DNA of 64,000 nt from Acetobacteraceae bacterium (GTDB lineage Bacteria; Pseudomonadota; Alphaproteobacteria; Acetobacterales; Acetobacteraceae). Made by a program: the position numbers and the translations under genes. Under the pieces are notes generated by a model that made no database searches, was not told the origin of the DNA, and saw only the letters and a list, made by a program, of their open reading frames with translations. The stretch covers positions 62,001 to 126,000 of the forward strand of contig JAIXWG010000049.1 in the NCBI GenBank assembly GCA_027482245.1. Direction: 5' to 3'. Shown one piece after another: positions 19,201 through 26,623 of this stretch. How positions within the stretch are numbered: the first letter of the stretch is position 1; each line of letters starts with the position of its first letter.

Positions 19201-19933
19201 TACCGCGATCGGCGGCACGGGCGATGACGACATCGGCGTCAGCGAGGGCAACAATAGCGTCTCCGGCGGCGCGGGCAATGACCGGCTGACGGCGGGCGCG
19301 GGCGCCGACACGCTGGCGGGCGATGACGGGAACGACGTCCTCAATGCCGGGGAAGGCAACAACTTCCTGGATGGCGGCGCGGGCAACGACGTGATCAACG
19401 CCGGCGCGGGCGCCGATACGATCGGCGGCGGCGATGGCGATGACCGCATCAATGCCGGCGAAGGCAACAACCGCCTGGGCGGCGGGGCGGGCAACGACAC
19501 CATCCTGTCCGGCGGCGGGGCGGATTCCGTCATCGGCGGCGCGGGCGCGGACGACATCAACACGGGCCTCGGCAACGACACCATCACGGGTGGCGGCGGC
19601 GCGGATTCGATGATCGGCGGCGGCGGCGCGGACCGCTTCGTCTTCGCCTCCACCGGGGATTCGGGGCCGGGGGCGCTCGACGTCATCATGGATTTCGGGG
19701 CGGGCGACCTGATCGACCTCTCCGCCATCGACGCGAACATGCTGCTCGGCGGGAACCAGGCCTTCGCCTGGATCGGGTCCGCGGGCTTCGGCGGCGCGGC
19801 GGGGCAGTTGCGCTACGCGCAGGCGCCGAACAGCCAGTACCTCGTCAGCGCCGACGTCAACGGCGACATGCTGGCGGATTTCAGCTTCCAGCTGAACGGC
19901 GCGGCGCCGCAGGCGGCCTGGTTCATCCTGTAG
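16238..19933 (+). CDS. Large RTX protein with hemolysin-type calcium-binding repeats
   Basis: 1231 residues, probably secreted by a type I system. The first ~430 residues have no recognised domain and no Sec signal; they are rich in Asp, Ser and aromatic residues and look beta-structured. From about residue 430 to 1130 there are dozens of GGxGxDxLxG nonapeptides binding Ca2+ as beta-rolls, interrupted twice by a related ~50-residue unit (SYGSAGTGVMADLGTPSRN; TYANATTSVVASLTDPLRN). The end (DRFVFAS...VIMDFGAGDLIDLSAID) resembles serralysin-type C-terminal secretion regions. No ABC exporter or TolC gene is adjacent. The start is set by MSTSLSFG after GGGGGAGAAA; an upstream ATG at 16187 is also in frame. 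Role unknown: surface layer, adhesin or enzyme. Confidence 0.9.
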   Translation: MSTSLSFGLETGMWGAGVPGTIQYDFDDLYQEVSGNESVGYSNRVGDEFYAYISATLGIDYAFGFGLIGSLILKTGDIDVSYAINVNEQVSRKEDTLNQASSINTAGYTAGTASLTSTGIDLAGSSLDLDLVAKAKAIISASFSAGAGVDIEIPVLPDITFEIPIGPYGFSFPDAPFLDTRVNLVHISGANFTPLSYGELGASISAALPAPIQLSTSTLTPDSDPLGNLVTIGASNPFLTVDFNFPEALAAIFGVPGEVFRFDYTGSFGPLSVSLDYTNLFAGLVGSAAIAQQFSFVPDRVDVTMVSSLGQTLTGRLGDNFVFDTPQGEGSFTVDASYALVGTLFCTTGLQLTSSFDVTIFEGSFSVGVDIDVLVYHIQESFGFGYGPVYADSWIIAQQFIPFVTTSHSYTLPTQTARYTITYENFYIATEGDDTFTLTTRQREVDALGGNDSITGNRLDNRLHGDGGDDTLLGMAGADTLVGGTGRDSLAGGTGDDLVSGGADADTLDGGEGADTLAGDGGRDSVTGGLDDDSLSGGADADTLEGGEGADTLAGDGGGDVLRGGAGRDIASYGSAGTGVMADLGTPSRNTGDAAGDSYNAIEGLSGSGFADTLHGDAAANLLRGADGDDVLRGRAGDDSLAGEAGNDLLFGEAGADSMAGNEGADTVYGGEGNDYANLGSGDDRGFGQEGDDRLDGDAGADTLLGGDGNDTLLGGADADILRGEAGNDRADGGEGADSLYGGTGADSLFGNTGDDSLKGDDGADTLSGGTGNDILEGGLGGDRLVGGSGLDTATYANATTSVVASLTDPLRNSGEAIGDTYSSVENLTGSAFSDVLYGDAIGNFLRGLAGDDQLWGYAGADTLDGGAGNNILYAGEGNDRLIVASGSNQLWGGDGDDRAQGGTGTDLIYGEAGNDTALGGLGDDQVVGGEGNDSLAGEGGNDILRGDAGGDTIDGGDGQDNISGGEGNNRLLGGTGNDIIIAGNGNDTAIGGTGDDDIGVSEGNNSVSGGAGNDRLTAGAGADTLAGDDGNDVLNAGEGNNFLDGGAGNDVINAGAGADTIGGGDGDDRINAGEGNNRLGGGAGNDTILSGGGADSVIGGAGADDINTGLGNDTITGGGGADSMIGGGGADRFVFASTGDSGPGALDVIMDFGAGDLIDLSAIDANMLLGGNQAFAWIGSAGFGGAAGQLRYAQAPNSQYLVSADVNGDMLADFSFQLNGAAPQAAWFIL
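17575..19640 (+). repeat. Coding tandem array of RTX nonapeptide repeats
   Basis: The DNA is made of degenerate 27-nt units encoding GGxGxDxLx. Near-identical neighbours (for example around 17750 and 17850, both encoding GGADADTL.GGEGADTLAGDGG) point to recent internal duplication. Confidence 0.85.
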
Positions 19934-19940
19934 GGTCGTC

Positions 19941-19969
19941 GGTCAGGCGGCCTCTCCGGCCGCCTGGCC
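19941..19969. terminator. Hairpin between convergent RTX and flavoprotein genes
   Basis: CAGGCGGCC (19944-19952) pairs with GGCCGCCTG (19958-19966) around TCTCC; with flanking bases the stem reaches 12 bp including one G-T pair. It lies 10 nt after the RTX stop and covers the last codons of the opposing gene, so it may serve as a terminator for the RTX gene. Confidence 0.45.
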
Positions 19970-21892
19970 TTCCCGCACCGCGGACATCATCAGCCGGGGC
20001 GCGAGGGCATCGCCGACCGCGCGGAGCTTCACGCCCGCTTCCTGCAGGGGCGCCACCAGCGCGTCGTTCGGCGTGCGCGGCGTGGCATGGGCGAAGAGGC
20101 TGACGCCCGGGATCTCCGTCTCCGCCCCCGTCAGCAGGTGCCGCAGCGTCAGCGCGCCGCGCTTCAGGGACACGGGTTCCTGGCAGGTCATGATCCAGAC
20201 CCTGGCCGCGGCCAGGCGGCGGTGGATGGCCTGCATGGTCAGCACCGGGCTGTCCCGCGCGATCACCTCCCGCGGCGTGACCAGCATGACGCGGTCGTAG
20301 CGGGACGCGATCAGCAGCGTGGCGTCATAGGCGCCGGGCGTCGCATCCATGTCGAAGACCACGGCCAGGCTGCCGCGGCGGGCGGGATCGGCCAGCAGGG
20401 CCTGGCTGGCGGCGCGGATGTCGAGCGCGGTGCCGTCATGGTCCGTGAAGCCGGGCGGCGGGACCATGGTGGCGCCGGTGGCGAGCACCACCGCGTCGGG
20501 CCGCAGCGCCAGCACACCGGCGGCACCCACGGGCGCGCCGAGGCGGAGGTCGACGCCCGCCAGCCGGGCGCGGCGCGCGGATTGGGCGATGGCGGCGGCG
20601 ATATCCGCACAGCCGGGCAGGCTGGCGTGCAGCGCGGCCGCACCGCCCTGCCCCGTGCCGAGCAGCGTGACGCTGTGGCCGCGCTCCGCCGCCGCCGTCG
20701 CGGCCTGCAGCCCGGCCATGCCGGCGCCGACCACGACGACTCGCTTCGCGACCGGTGCGCGGGGGACGGCGGGGCTGGCGTCGCGGGGCGTGCCGACATG
20801 GGGGTTCACGGAACAGGCGATGGCGGCGCCGCGGTGGATCTCACCCCAGCAGGTGTTGCAGTGGATGCAGGGGGTGATGCTGGCGGCGAGGCCGCTTTCC
20901 GCCTTCGCGGGCCAGAAGGGGTCGGCCAGCAGCGGGCGCGCCAGCATGATAAGGTCGGCGGTCCCGGTGGCGAGAAGCTCCTCCGCCAGGGCCGGGGTGG
21001 GCACGCGGCCGATGAAGCCGATGGGCACGGGACCGGCGGCATCCCGCATGGCGGCGACGAGGTCGCGATAGGGGGCGACAGGCTCGTGCATGTCCGGCGC
21101 ATGGCGGTGCAGCGCCCAGCCATGGGCGTGGCTGCCCTGGCTGAAGGTCAGCGCATCCGGCGCCTCATCCGCGACGATGGCGGCGACCAGGCGCGCGGCC
21201 TCCACCTGGTCGATGGAGCCGGGCACGAAGTCATGCGCCGGCATCTTGAGCGCCACGACGAAGCCCGCGCCGCAACGGGCGCGGATGGCGCCCAGGATTG
21301 CCCGCGTGAAGCGGGTGCGGCCGGCGACGTCGCCGCCCCAGTCATCGGTGCGGCGGTTGGTAACGGGGGAGAGGAACTGCAGCGGCAGGAAGCCATGGGC
21401 GGCGGAGACCTCCACCCCCGCGAAGCCGGCGCGGAGCAGGCGGTGCGCGGTCTCGGCGTAGTCCTGCACGAGGCCCTCGATCTCGCCCGGGGTCAGGGTG
21501 CGGGGCACGGTCCAGGACATGCCGTCGGCAACCGGGGAAGCGCCGACGGAATCGAGGCCCCGCGCGCCGTGATGCGCGCTGCCGCCATGCCAGAGCTGGC
21601 CGATGGGCAGGGCGCCGTGGCGGGCGATGGCGGCGGCCAGCTTCTCCAGCCCCGGGCGCGCGGCCTCGTCATAGGCGGCGATGCGGACGGCGGTGGCGGC
21701 GGAGGGCGCGGCGCAGAGGGCCTCCGTGATGACCATCGCGGCACCACCGGCGGCGCGGGCGGCCAGGTGGTTGACCAGCGTGTCGGTGACGCGCCCGCCG
21801 GCGGGGAAGCGGGTCGACATGGCGGCATAGGCGATGCGGTTGCGAAGCGTGCGACCGGCGAGGGTGATGGGCGAGAAAAGGGTGCTGGGCAT
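19943..21892 (-). CDS. Old yellow enzyme/2,4-dienoyl-CoA reductase-type FMN, FeS and FAD oxidoreductase
   Basis: 649 residues. The N-terminal TIM barrel begins LFSPITLAGRTLRNRI and has SAAHGFLPLQFLSPVTNRRTDDWGG, the FMN/active-site segment of this family. Cysteines in CIHCNTCWGEIHRGAAIAC (about 335-355) fit the 4Fe-4S cluster. The C-terminal half carries a dinucleotide-binding motif (VVVVGAGMAGLQAATAAAERG). Relatives include 2,4-dienoyl-CoA reductase, trimethylamine dehydrogenase and N-methylproline demethylase. It closes the catabolic/importer operon, which suggests reduction or demethylation of the imported compound. The longer upstream frame lacks family similarity; ATG 21892 is preceded by AGGA. 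Confidence 0.88.
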   Translation of the reverse strand: MPSTLFSPITLAGRTLRNRIAYAAMSTRFPAGGRVTDTLVNHLAARAAGGAAMVITEALCAAPSAATAVRIAAYDEAARPGLEKLAAAIARHGALPIGQLWHGGSAHHGARGLDSVGASPVADGMSWTVPRTLTPGEIEGLVQDYAETAHRLLRAGFAGVEVSAAHGFLPLQFLSPVTNRRTDDWGGDVAGRTRFTRAILGAIRARCGAGFVVALKMPAHDFVPGSIDQVEAARLVAAIVADEAPDALTFSQGSHAHGWALHRHAPDMHEPVAPYRDLVAAMRDAAGPVPIGFIGRVPTPALAEELLATGTADLIMLARPLLADPFWPAKAESGLAASITPCIHCNTCWGEIHRGAAIACSVNPHVGTPRDASPAVPRAPVAKRVVVVGAGMAGLQAATAAAERGHSVTLLGTGQGGAAALHASLPGCADIAAAIAQSARRARLAGVDLRLGAPVGAAGVLALRPDAVVLATGATMVPPPGFTDHDGTALDIRAASQALLADPARRGSLAVVFDMDATPGAYDATLLIASRYDRVMLVTPREVIARDSPVLTMQAIHRRLAAARVWIMTCQEPVSLKRGALTLRHLLTGAETEIPGVSLFAHATPRTPNDALVAPLQEAGVKLRAVGDALAPRLMMSAVREGQAAGEAA

Positions 21893-21964
21893 TGTTGTTC
21901 TGTCCTGGACGCGCAGGACGATGCCGGGTGGGGCAAGCGGTGGCAATGCGGGGACGCCGCGCGG

Positions 21965-22002
21965 ACCCCCACCCTGCCCTCCCCCGCAAGCGCGGGGGAG
22001 GG
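21965..22002. repeat. Palindromic intergenic element, variant 1, copy B
   Basis: CCCTCCCCCGC (21977-21987), AAGC, GCGGGGGAGGG (21992-22002), preceded by ACCCCCACCCTG. It is nearly identical to the copies at 14931 and 24937 and sits between the DppF-type ATPase gene and the OYE gene. Confidence 0.8.
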
Positions 22003-22010
22003 TTCCGGCC

Positions 22011-22982
22011 TCAGCCGTGCAGGTGGCAGGCGACGCCGCCCTGGCCTTCACCCGCGCTGGTCCAGCGGGGCATGTCGCGGGCGCATTGCGGCATGGCGTG
22101 GACGCAGCGGGGGTGGAAGGGGCAGCCGGGGGGCGGGTTCGCCGCGCTCGGGATCTCCCCGATGATGCGGGGCAGGATGCCGCGGCGCGACGGGTCCGGG
22201 ATCGGCGAGGCATCGCGCAGCATCTGCGCGTAGGGGTGCAGCGGTTCCGCCAGCACGCGGGATGCCGGCCCTTCCTCCACGATGCGGCCGAGATACATCA
22301 CCGCCACGCGGTCGCAGAACCAGCGGATGACGCTGAGGTCGTGGCTGACGAAGAGGAAGCTGAGGCCGCGGCGCTTGCGCAGTTCCTGCATCAGCAGCAG
22401 AACCTGCGCCTGCACCGAGACATCGAGCGCGGAGACAGGCTCGTCCGCCACGATCAGCTCGGGCTCCACCGTCAGCGCGCGGGCGATGCCGATGCGCTGG
22501 CGCTGGCCGCCGCTGAATTCATGCGGGAAGCGGTCGAGCGCGGCGGCGGGCAGGCCCACCTCCTCCAGCAGCGCGCCGGCGCGGCGGCGGGCTTCCGCAC
22601 CCTCCGCGATGCCATGGACATGCATCGGCTCCATGAGGGCGGAGCCGATGGATTGCCGCGGATCGAGGCTGGAATAGGGGTCCTGGAAGACGATCTGCAT
22701 CCGCCGCCGCAGCGCCTTCAGCGCGGGCCCGCGGGCGGCGCGCACATCCTCCCCCTTCCAGCGGATGGTGCCGCCATCGGGTTCGATCAGGCGCAGCAGG
22801 GCGCGGGCGGCGGTGGACTTCCCGCAGCCGGATTCGCCGACCAGGCCGAAGGCCTCGCCCTGGTGGATGGTGAAGGACACATCCTCCACGGCGCGGACCG
22901 TGACCGTCTTCGGCGTGGGGAAGCCCTTCTTGGAGACGAAATGCTTGCGGAGGTTCGTGACCTCGAGGACCGGGGCGGTCAT
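22011..22982 (-). CDS. ABC transporter ATP-binding protein, DppF/OppF type
   Basis: 323 residues. Walker [10 protein letters not shown] (about 46-54), Q-loop FQDPYSSLDP, signature FSGGQRQRIGIARAL and Walker B LIVADEPVSALD are all intact. The C-terminal oligopeptide-transporter extension with cysteines (CPFHPRCVHAMPQC) is present. It pairs with the DppD-type ATPase encoded 7 kb away at the other end of the operon. The start at 22982 (MTAPVLEV) is chosen because the upstream extension runs into a palindromic repeat. Confidence 0.93.
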   Translation of the reverse strand: MTAPVLEVTNLRKHFVSKKGFPTPKTVTVRAVEDVSFTIHQGEAFGLVGESGCGKSTAARALLRLIEPDGGTIRWKGEDVRAARGPALKALRRRMQIVFQDPYSSLDPRQSIGSALMEPMHVHGIAEGAEARRRAGALLEEVGLPAAALDRFPHEFSGGQRQRIGIARALTVEPELIVADEPVSALDVSVQAQVLLLMQELRKRRGLSFLFVSHDLSVIRWFCDRVAVMYLGRIVEEGPASRVLAEPLHPYAQMLRDASPIPDPSRRGILPRIIGEIPSAANPPPGCPFHPRCVHAMPQCARDMPRWTSAGEGQGGVACHLHG

Positions 22983-23000
22983 GGGCGGGAGGCCCCCATC

Positions 23001-23033
23001 ACCCAACCCTCTCCCCCCGTTGGGGGGAGAGGG
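23001..23033. repeat. Palindromic intergenic element, variant 2, copy C
   Basis: CCCTCTCCCCCC (23007-23018) and GGGGGGAGAGGG (23022-23033) with a 3-nt loop, preceded by ACCCAA. The same 12-bp arms occur at 37876-37902. It lies between the DppC- and DppF-type genes. Confidence 0.8.
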
Positions 23034-23058
23034 CTTTCCGGGCGGCGTGCGGAGGGGC

Positions 23059-23946
23059 TCATTCGTTCCTCAGCTTCGGATCGGTCGCGTCGCGCAGGCC
23101 GTCGCCGACCATGTTGAGGCCGAGCACCAGCAGCAGGATGGCGATGCCCGGGAAGACGGCGAGCCAGGGGGCGTCGAGGATGTTCTCGAACCCGTCGCGC
23201 GTCATGCCGCCCCAGGTCGGCGTCGGCGGCTTCACGCCGAGGCCGATGAAGCTCAGCGAGGCCTCCACGCGCACGGCGGTCGCGAGCCACAGCGTGCCCA
23301 TCACCATCACCTCCGACAGGATGTTCGGCAGGATGTGGCGGAACAGGATGCGCGTGTGGCTGAAGCCGAGCGCGCGGCCGGCCTCCACGAAGGCGCGTTC
23401 CTTCAGCGCGAGGGTCGGCGCGCGGGCAACGCGGGCGAAGGGCGCGATGGCGGTCAGCGCGATGGCGACGACGAGGTTGACGAGGTCCGGCCCCAGCAGC
23501 GCCACGACGATGAGGCCGAGGATGAGCGAGGGGAAGGACAGCAGCACGTCCATCACCTGCATGACGAAGAGGTCGAACTTGCCGCCGATATAGCCGGAGA
23601 CCAGGCCGATGGCGCCGCCGATCACCATCGCCGCCGCGATGGCGCCGAGCGAGACGGTGAGCGAGATGCGCGCCCCCCACATGAGGCGCGACAGGATGTC
23701 GCGCCCGAACTGGTCGGTGCCGAGCCAGTAATCGGCGGAGGGTGGCTGCAGGCGGCTGATGATGTCCTGCTCCGACGGGTCATGCGGCGCGAGCCAGGGG
23801 GCGAGCACGGCGGCCAGCACGATGGCCAGGCAGATCAGCGCGCCGGCCAGCGTCGTCGGATTGCTGCGCGCCTTGCCGAGCGCCCGCTTCCAGGCGGGGA
23901 TCGCCGCGGGGGCGACGAGTTCGGCGGCGGAATCGGTGCTGCTCAT
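23059..23946 (-). CDS. ABC transporter permease, DppC/OppC type
   Basis: 295 residues with an N-terminal cytosolic segment, first helix (TLAGALICLAIVLAAVLAPWLAP), then HDPSEQDIISRLQPPS and GTDQFGRDILSRLMWGARISL, the diagnostic DppC loop. The EAA loop reads EAGRALGFSHTRILFRHILPN. Its start overlaps the DppB stop by 4 nt (ATGA). It is part of the peptide/opine-type importer encoded with the three-subunit dehydrogenase. Confidence 0.93.
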   Translation of the reverse strand: MSSTDSAAELVAPAAIPAWKRALGKARSNPTTLAGALICLAIVLAAVLAPWLAPHDPSEQDIISRLQPPSADYWLGTDQFGRDILSRLMWGARISLTVSLGAIAAAMVIGGAIGLVSGYIGGKFDLFVMQVMDVLLSFPSLILGLIVVALLGPDLVNLVVAIALTAIAPFARVARAPTLALKERAFVEAGRALGFSHTRILFRHILPNILSEVMVMGTLWLATAVRVEASLSFIGLGVKPPTPTWGGMTRDGFENILDAPWLAVFPGIAILLLVLGLNMVGDGLRDATDPKLRNE

Positions 23947-24884
23947 GCCTGCTTCACCCGCGGGTCGAGGATTCCGTAGAGCAGGTCGGTCACCAGGTTC
24001 ACCACGACGATCAGGAAGCAGTAGATGACCATCAGCCCCTGCAGCATCGTGTAGTCCCGCTGGTTCAGCGCGCCGACGATGATCTTGCCGAGGCCGGGGC
24101 GGTTGAAGACGATCTCCGTCAGCACGGAATTGCCGAGCAGGATGCCGACATAGAGGCCGACGACGGTGACGATGGGGATGGAGGCGTTGCGCAGCCCGTG
24201 CACCCAGACCACGCGCCGCCAGGGCACGCCCTTGGCCCGCGCCGTGCGGATGTAGTCCTCACCCAGTGATTGCAGCATGGCGCTGCGCGTCACGCGCGTG
24301 ATGTAGGCGGCCATGACGAGGCCGAGCGTGATGGCGGGCAGGATCAGCTTGTGCAGGCGGTCGCCATAGTCTTCGAGGTTGGCCGACCCGATGACAGGGA
24401 AGATCCTCCAATGGAGGGCGAAGGCCAGCAGCAGAAAGATGCCGGAGACGAAGACGGGGAAGGAGAGCCCGACCAGGGAGAGGATGCGCGCGCCGACATC
24501 GATGATGCCGTTGCGGTGCAGCGCGGCCCAGATGCCGACGGGCACGCCGACGATGATGCCGAAGATCATCGCCCCCACCGTCAGGTCGATGGTGTGGGGC
24601 AGCACGGCCGCGACCTCCGCCATGATGGGGCGGTTGGTCACCATGGAGTTGCCGAAATCGCCCATCAGCGCGTTGGTGATGAAGCGGAAATACTGCTGCC
24701 AGAGGGAGGCATCGAGGCCGAGGCGCGTGCGCAGCGCGGCCACGGCCTCCGGCGTCGCCTGGTCGCCGAGGATGACCAGGGCGGGGTCGCCGGGGACGAT
24801 GCGGACAATGACGAAGACCAGCGTCAGCACCGCGATCAGCGTCGGGATGGCCGCGAGGAGGCGGCGGAGGACGAAGCCGATCAT
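23943..24884 (-). CDS. ABC transporter permease, DppB/OppB type
   Basis: 313 residues, starts MIGFVLRRLLAAIPTLIAVLTLVFVI, has VPGDPALVILGDQATPE and the EAA loop YIRTARAKGVPWRRVVWVHGLRN, and ends GILDPRVKQA. It forms the transmembrane pore with the overlapping DppC-type protein. A palindromic element separates it from the binding-protein gene upstream. Confidence 0.93.
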   Translation of the reverse strand: MIGFVLRRLLAAIPTLIAVLTLVFVIVRIVPGDPALVILGDQATPEAVAALRTRLGLDASLWQQYFRFITNALMGDFGNSMVTNRPIMAEVAAVLPHTIDLTVGAMIFGIIVGVPVGIWAALHRNGIIDVGARILSLVGLSFPVFVSGIFLLLAFALHWRIFPVIGSANLEDYGDRLHKLILPAITLGLVMAAYITRVTRSAMLQSLGEDYIRTARAKGVPWRRVVWVHGLRNASIPIVTVVGLYVGILLGNSVLTEIVFNRPGLGKIIVGALNQRDYTMLQGLMVIYCFLIVVVNLVTDLLYGILDPRVKQA

Positions 24885-24936
24885 GGGGTGGGCACGATCG
24901 GGCTATGGGTTGCGCGACCCCCACCAATGTAGCGAT

Positions 24937-24976
24937 GACCCCCACCCCAACCCTCCCCCGCAATCGCGGGGGAGGG
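24937..24976. repeat. Palindromic intergenic element, variant 1, copy D
   Basis: CCCTCCCCCGC (24951-24961), AATC, GCGGGGGAGGG (24966-24976), preceded by GACCCCCACCCCAA. A second GACCCCCACC stands 21 nt upstream. It lies in the 124-nt gap between the binding-protein and DppB genes, where it could lower permease expression relative to the receptor. Confidence 0.8.
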
Positions 24977-25008
24977 GGAAGTGGCGCGGGCGATGAGGGC
25001 GCGGAGGA

Positions 25009-26571
25009 TCACCGGATGCGGGTCGCTTCGGTGATCAGCGGGCCGAGGGACATGCTGCCCTTCAGCTCATAGCCATAGTCCACATTGTCCCGGCGGGCGA
25101 AGACCAGCAGGGTCTCCAGCAGCGGCACGCCGCAGACATTCTCGATCAGGATCTTCTGCGCCTCCGCCCAGAGGCGGCGCTGCTCCTCCAGGTTCGTGGA
25201 GACGCGGGCCGCGTCGATCTGGCTGTCGGCCTGGTCGCAATGGCTGAAGTTCGTGACCGCCGTCGGCGTCTGCACGCGCGAGCGCCCGTGGTAGAACTGC
25301 GTCAGGTAGATGTCCGCCACCGGGAAGCGCGCGGCGGAGTAGTAGACCAGCGGCGAGAGGTCCTGGCGGATCTGCTGGTGCCAGGTCGCATGCTCCACCA
25401 CCTGCAGGTCGAGCGTGATGCCGGACCGGCGCAGCTGCTGCTGCACCACCTGCATCATCGTCAGCATCTCCGGCAGCTGGGTGTGGATGACGCGGATGGT
25501 CAGGCCATTGGGGTGCCCGGCCTCCGCCAGCAGGGCGCGGGCGCGGTTGCTGTCGAAGGGCAGCAGCGGCGTGGCGTTGGAGAAGCCGAGATAGCCGCGC
25601 GGCACCAGGCTCTGCCCTTCGCGCGTCACGTCCTGGCCGCGGAAGCGGACCAGCTCCGCGCGGTTGACGGCATGCGCCAGGGCGCGGCGCACGCGGATGT
25701 CGTTGAAGGGGGGCTGGCGGGTGTTGAGGTTGAGGATCGCCAGCTCACCGGGTTCGAAGACATCGACCACGGTGTTGGGGATCTGCCGCGTGCGGTTCAG
25801 CCAGGTCTGGTCCGCGCGGCCGTAATTCACGTCCAGCTCCCGGTTCTGGTAGGCCAGGTCGCGGGAGGCGTCGGAGGGGATGAAGCGGTAGGAGATGCGG
25901 GCCAGCTGCGGGGCACCGCGGAAATACTGCTGGTGCGCGACAAGTTCGGCGGACTGGTTCGGCGTGACGCGATCCAGCGCGAAGGGGCCGGTGCCGATCG
26001 GGTTGCGGGCGAAGGCGTCGCCGCGTTCCTGCACCGCGCGGCGGCTGACGATATAGCCGCCGGAGTAGTTGGTCAGGATGCCGAGCAGGCTCGGCACATT
26101 CTCCTTCAGCGTGATGCGGACGGTGTGGCTGTCCACCGCCTCCACCTTCTCGAAGGCACGGAAATCGGCCGCGAAGGCGGAGGTCGCGGCGGTGCCGGAC
26201 TTGCCCAGGCTGAAGACCACGTCCTCCGCCGTCAGCTCCCCGAAGCCGCCATGGAACTGCACGCCGCGGCGCAGGTGGAAGGTCCAGGTCTTGCCATCCG
26301 CGCTGCTCTCCCAGCGCTCCGCCAGGTCGGGCTCGATCTCCGACGGATCGATGGAGCCGGGCTTGAAGCGGACGAGCCCGTTGAACATCCAGGCCACGAC
26401 CACGCGGTCGATGGTGGAGACGGCGAAGTGCGGGTCGAGCCGCCCGACATCCTGCGCCGCCATGCCGACGCGCAGCGTCTGGCCCTGCGCCTGGGCGTCA
26501 CTCGGCACCGTGCCGATGGCCGCCGCCAGCGCCATGACGCTGCCGAGCAGCGCCGACTTCAATCCTCGCAT
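25009..26571 (-). CDS. ABC transporter substrate-binding protein, SBP_bac_5 (DppA-like)
   Basis: 520 residues. A Sec-type leader (MRGLKSALLGSVMALAAAIGTVPSDAQAQG) is followed by QTLRVGMAAQDVGRLDPHFAV and the family segment WTFHLRRGVQFHGGFGELTAEDVVFSL. GGAAGG about 8 nt before the ATG supports the start. It is the periplasmic receptor of the importer whose ATPases flank the operon. A 52-nt gap follows the upstream flavoprotein gene. The neighbouring opine-oxidase-like genes suggest a ligand such as an opine, N-modified amino acid or dipeptide; this is inference. Confidence 0.9.
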   Translation of the reverse strand: MRGLKSALLGSVMALAAAIGTVPSDAQAQGQTLRVGMAAQDVGRLDPHFAVSTIDRVVVAWMFNGLVRFKPGSIDPSEIEPDLAERWESSADGKTWTFHLRRGVQFHGGFGELTAEDVVFSLGKSGTAATSAFAADFRAFEKVEAVDSHTVRITLKENVPSLLGILTNYSGGYIVSRRAVQERGDAFARNPIGTGPFALDRVTPNQSAELVAHQQYFRGAPQLARISYRFIPSDASRDLAYQNRELDVNYGRADQTWLNRTRQIPNTVVDVFEPGELAILNLNTRQPPFNDIRVRRALAHAVNRAELVRFRGQDVTREGQSLVPRGYLGFSNATPLLPFDSNRARALLAEAGHPNGLTIRVIHTQLPEMLTMMQVVQQQLRRSGITLDLQVVEHATWHQQIRQDLSPLVYYSAARFPVADIYLTQFYHGRSRVQTPTAVTNFSHCDQADSQIDAARVSTNLEEQRRLWAEAQKILIENVCGVPLLETLLVFARRDNVDYGYELKGSMSLGPLITEATRIR

Positions 26572-26623
26572 TGCTTTCGCCTTCCCCGTCCTACCCAAGG
26601 CCCAATTCAGGGCCGGTTCTTCT

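Noticed and set aside
17530..19640. Regularly repeated DNA that at first sight could be a CRISPR-like or satellite array.
   Set aside because: The period is 27 nt, in phase with the reading frame, degenerate and encodes GGxGxDxLx; it is an RTX coding repeat.
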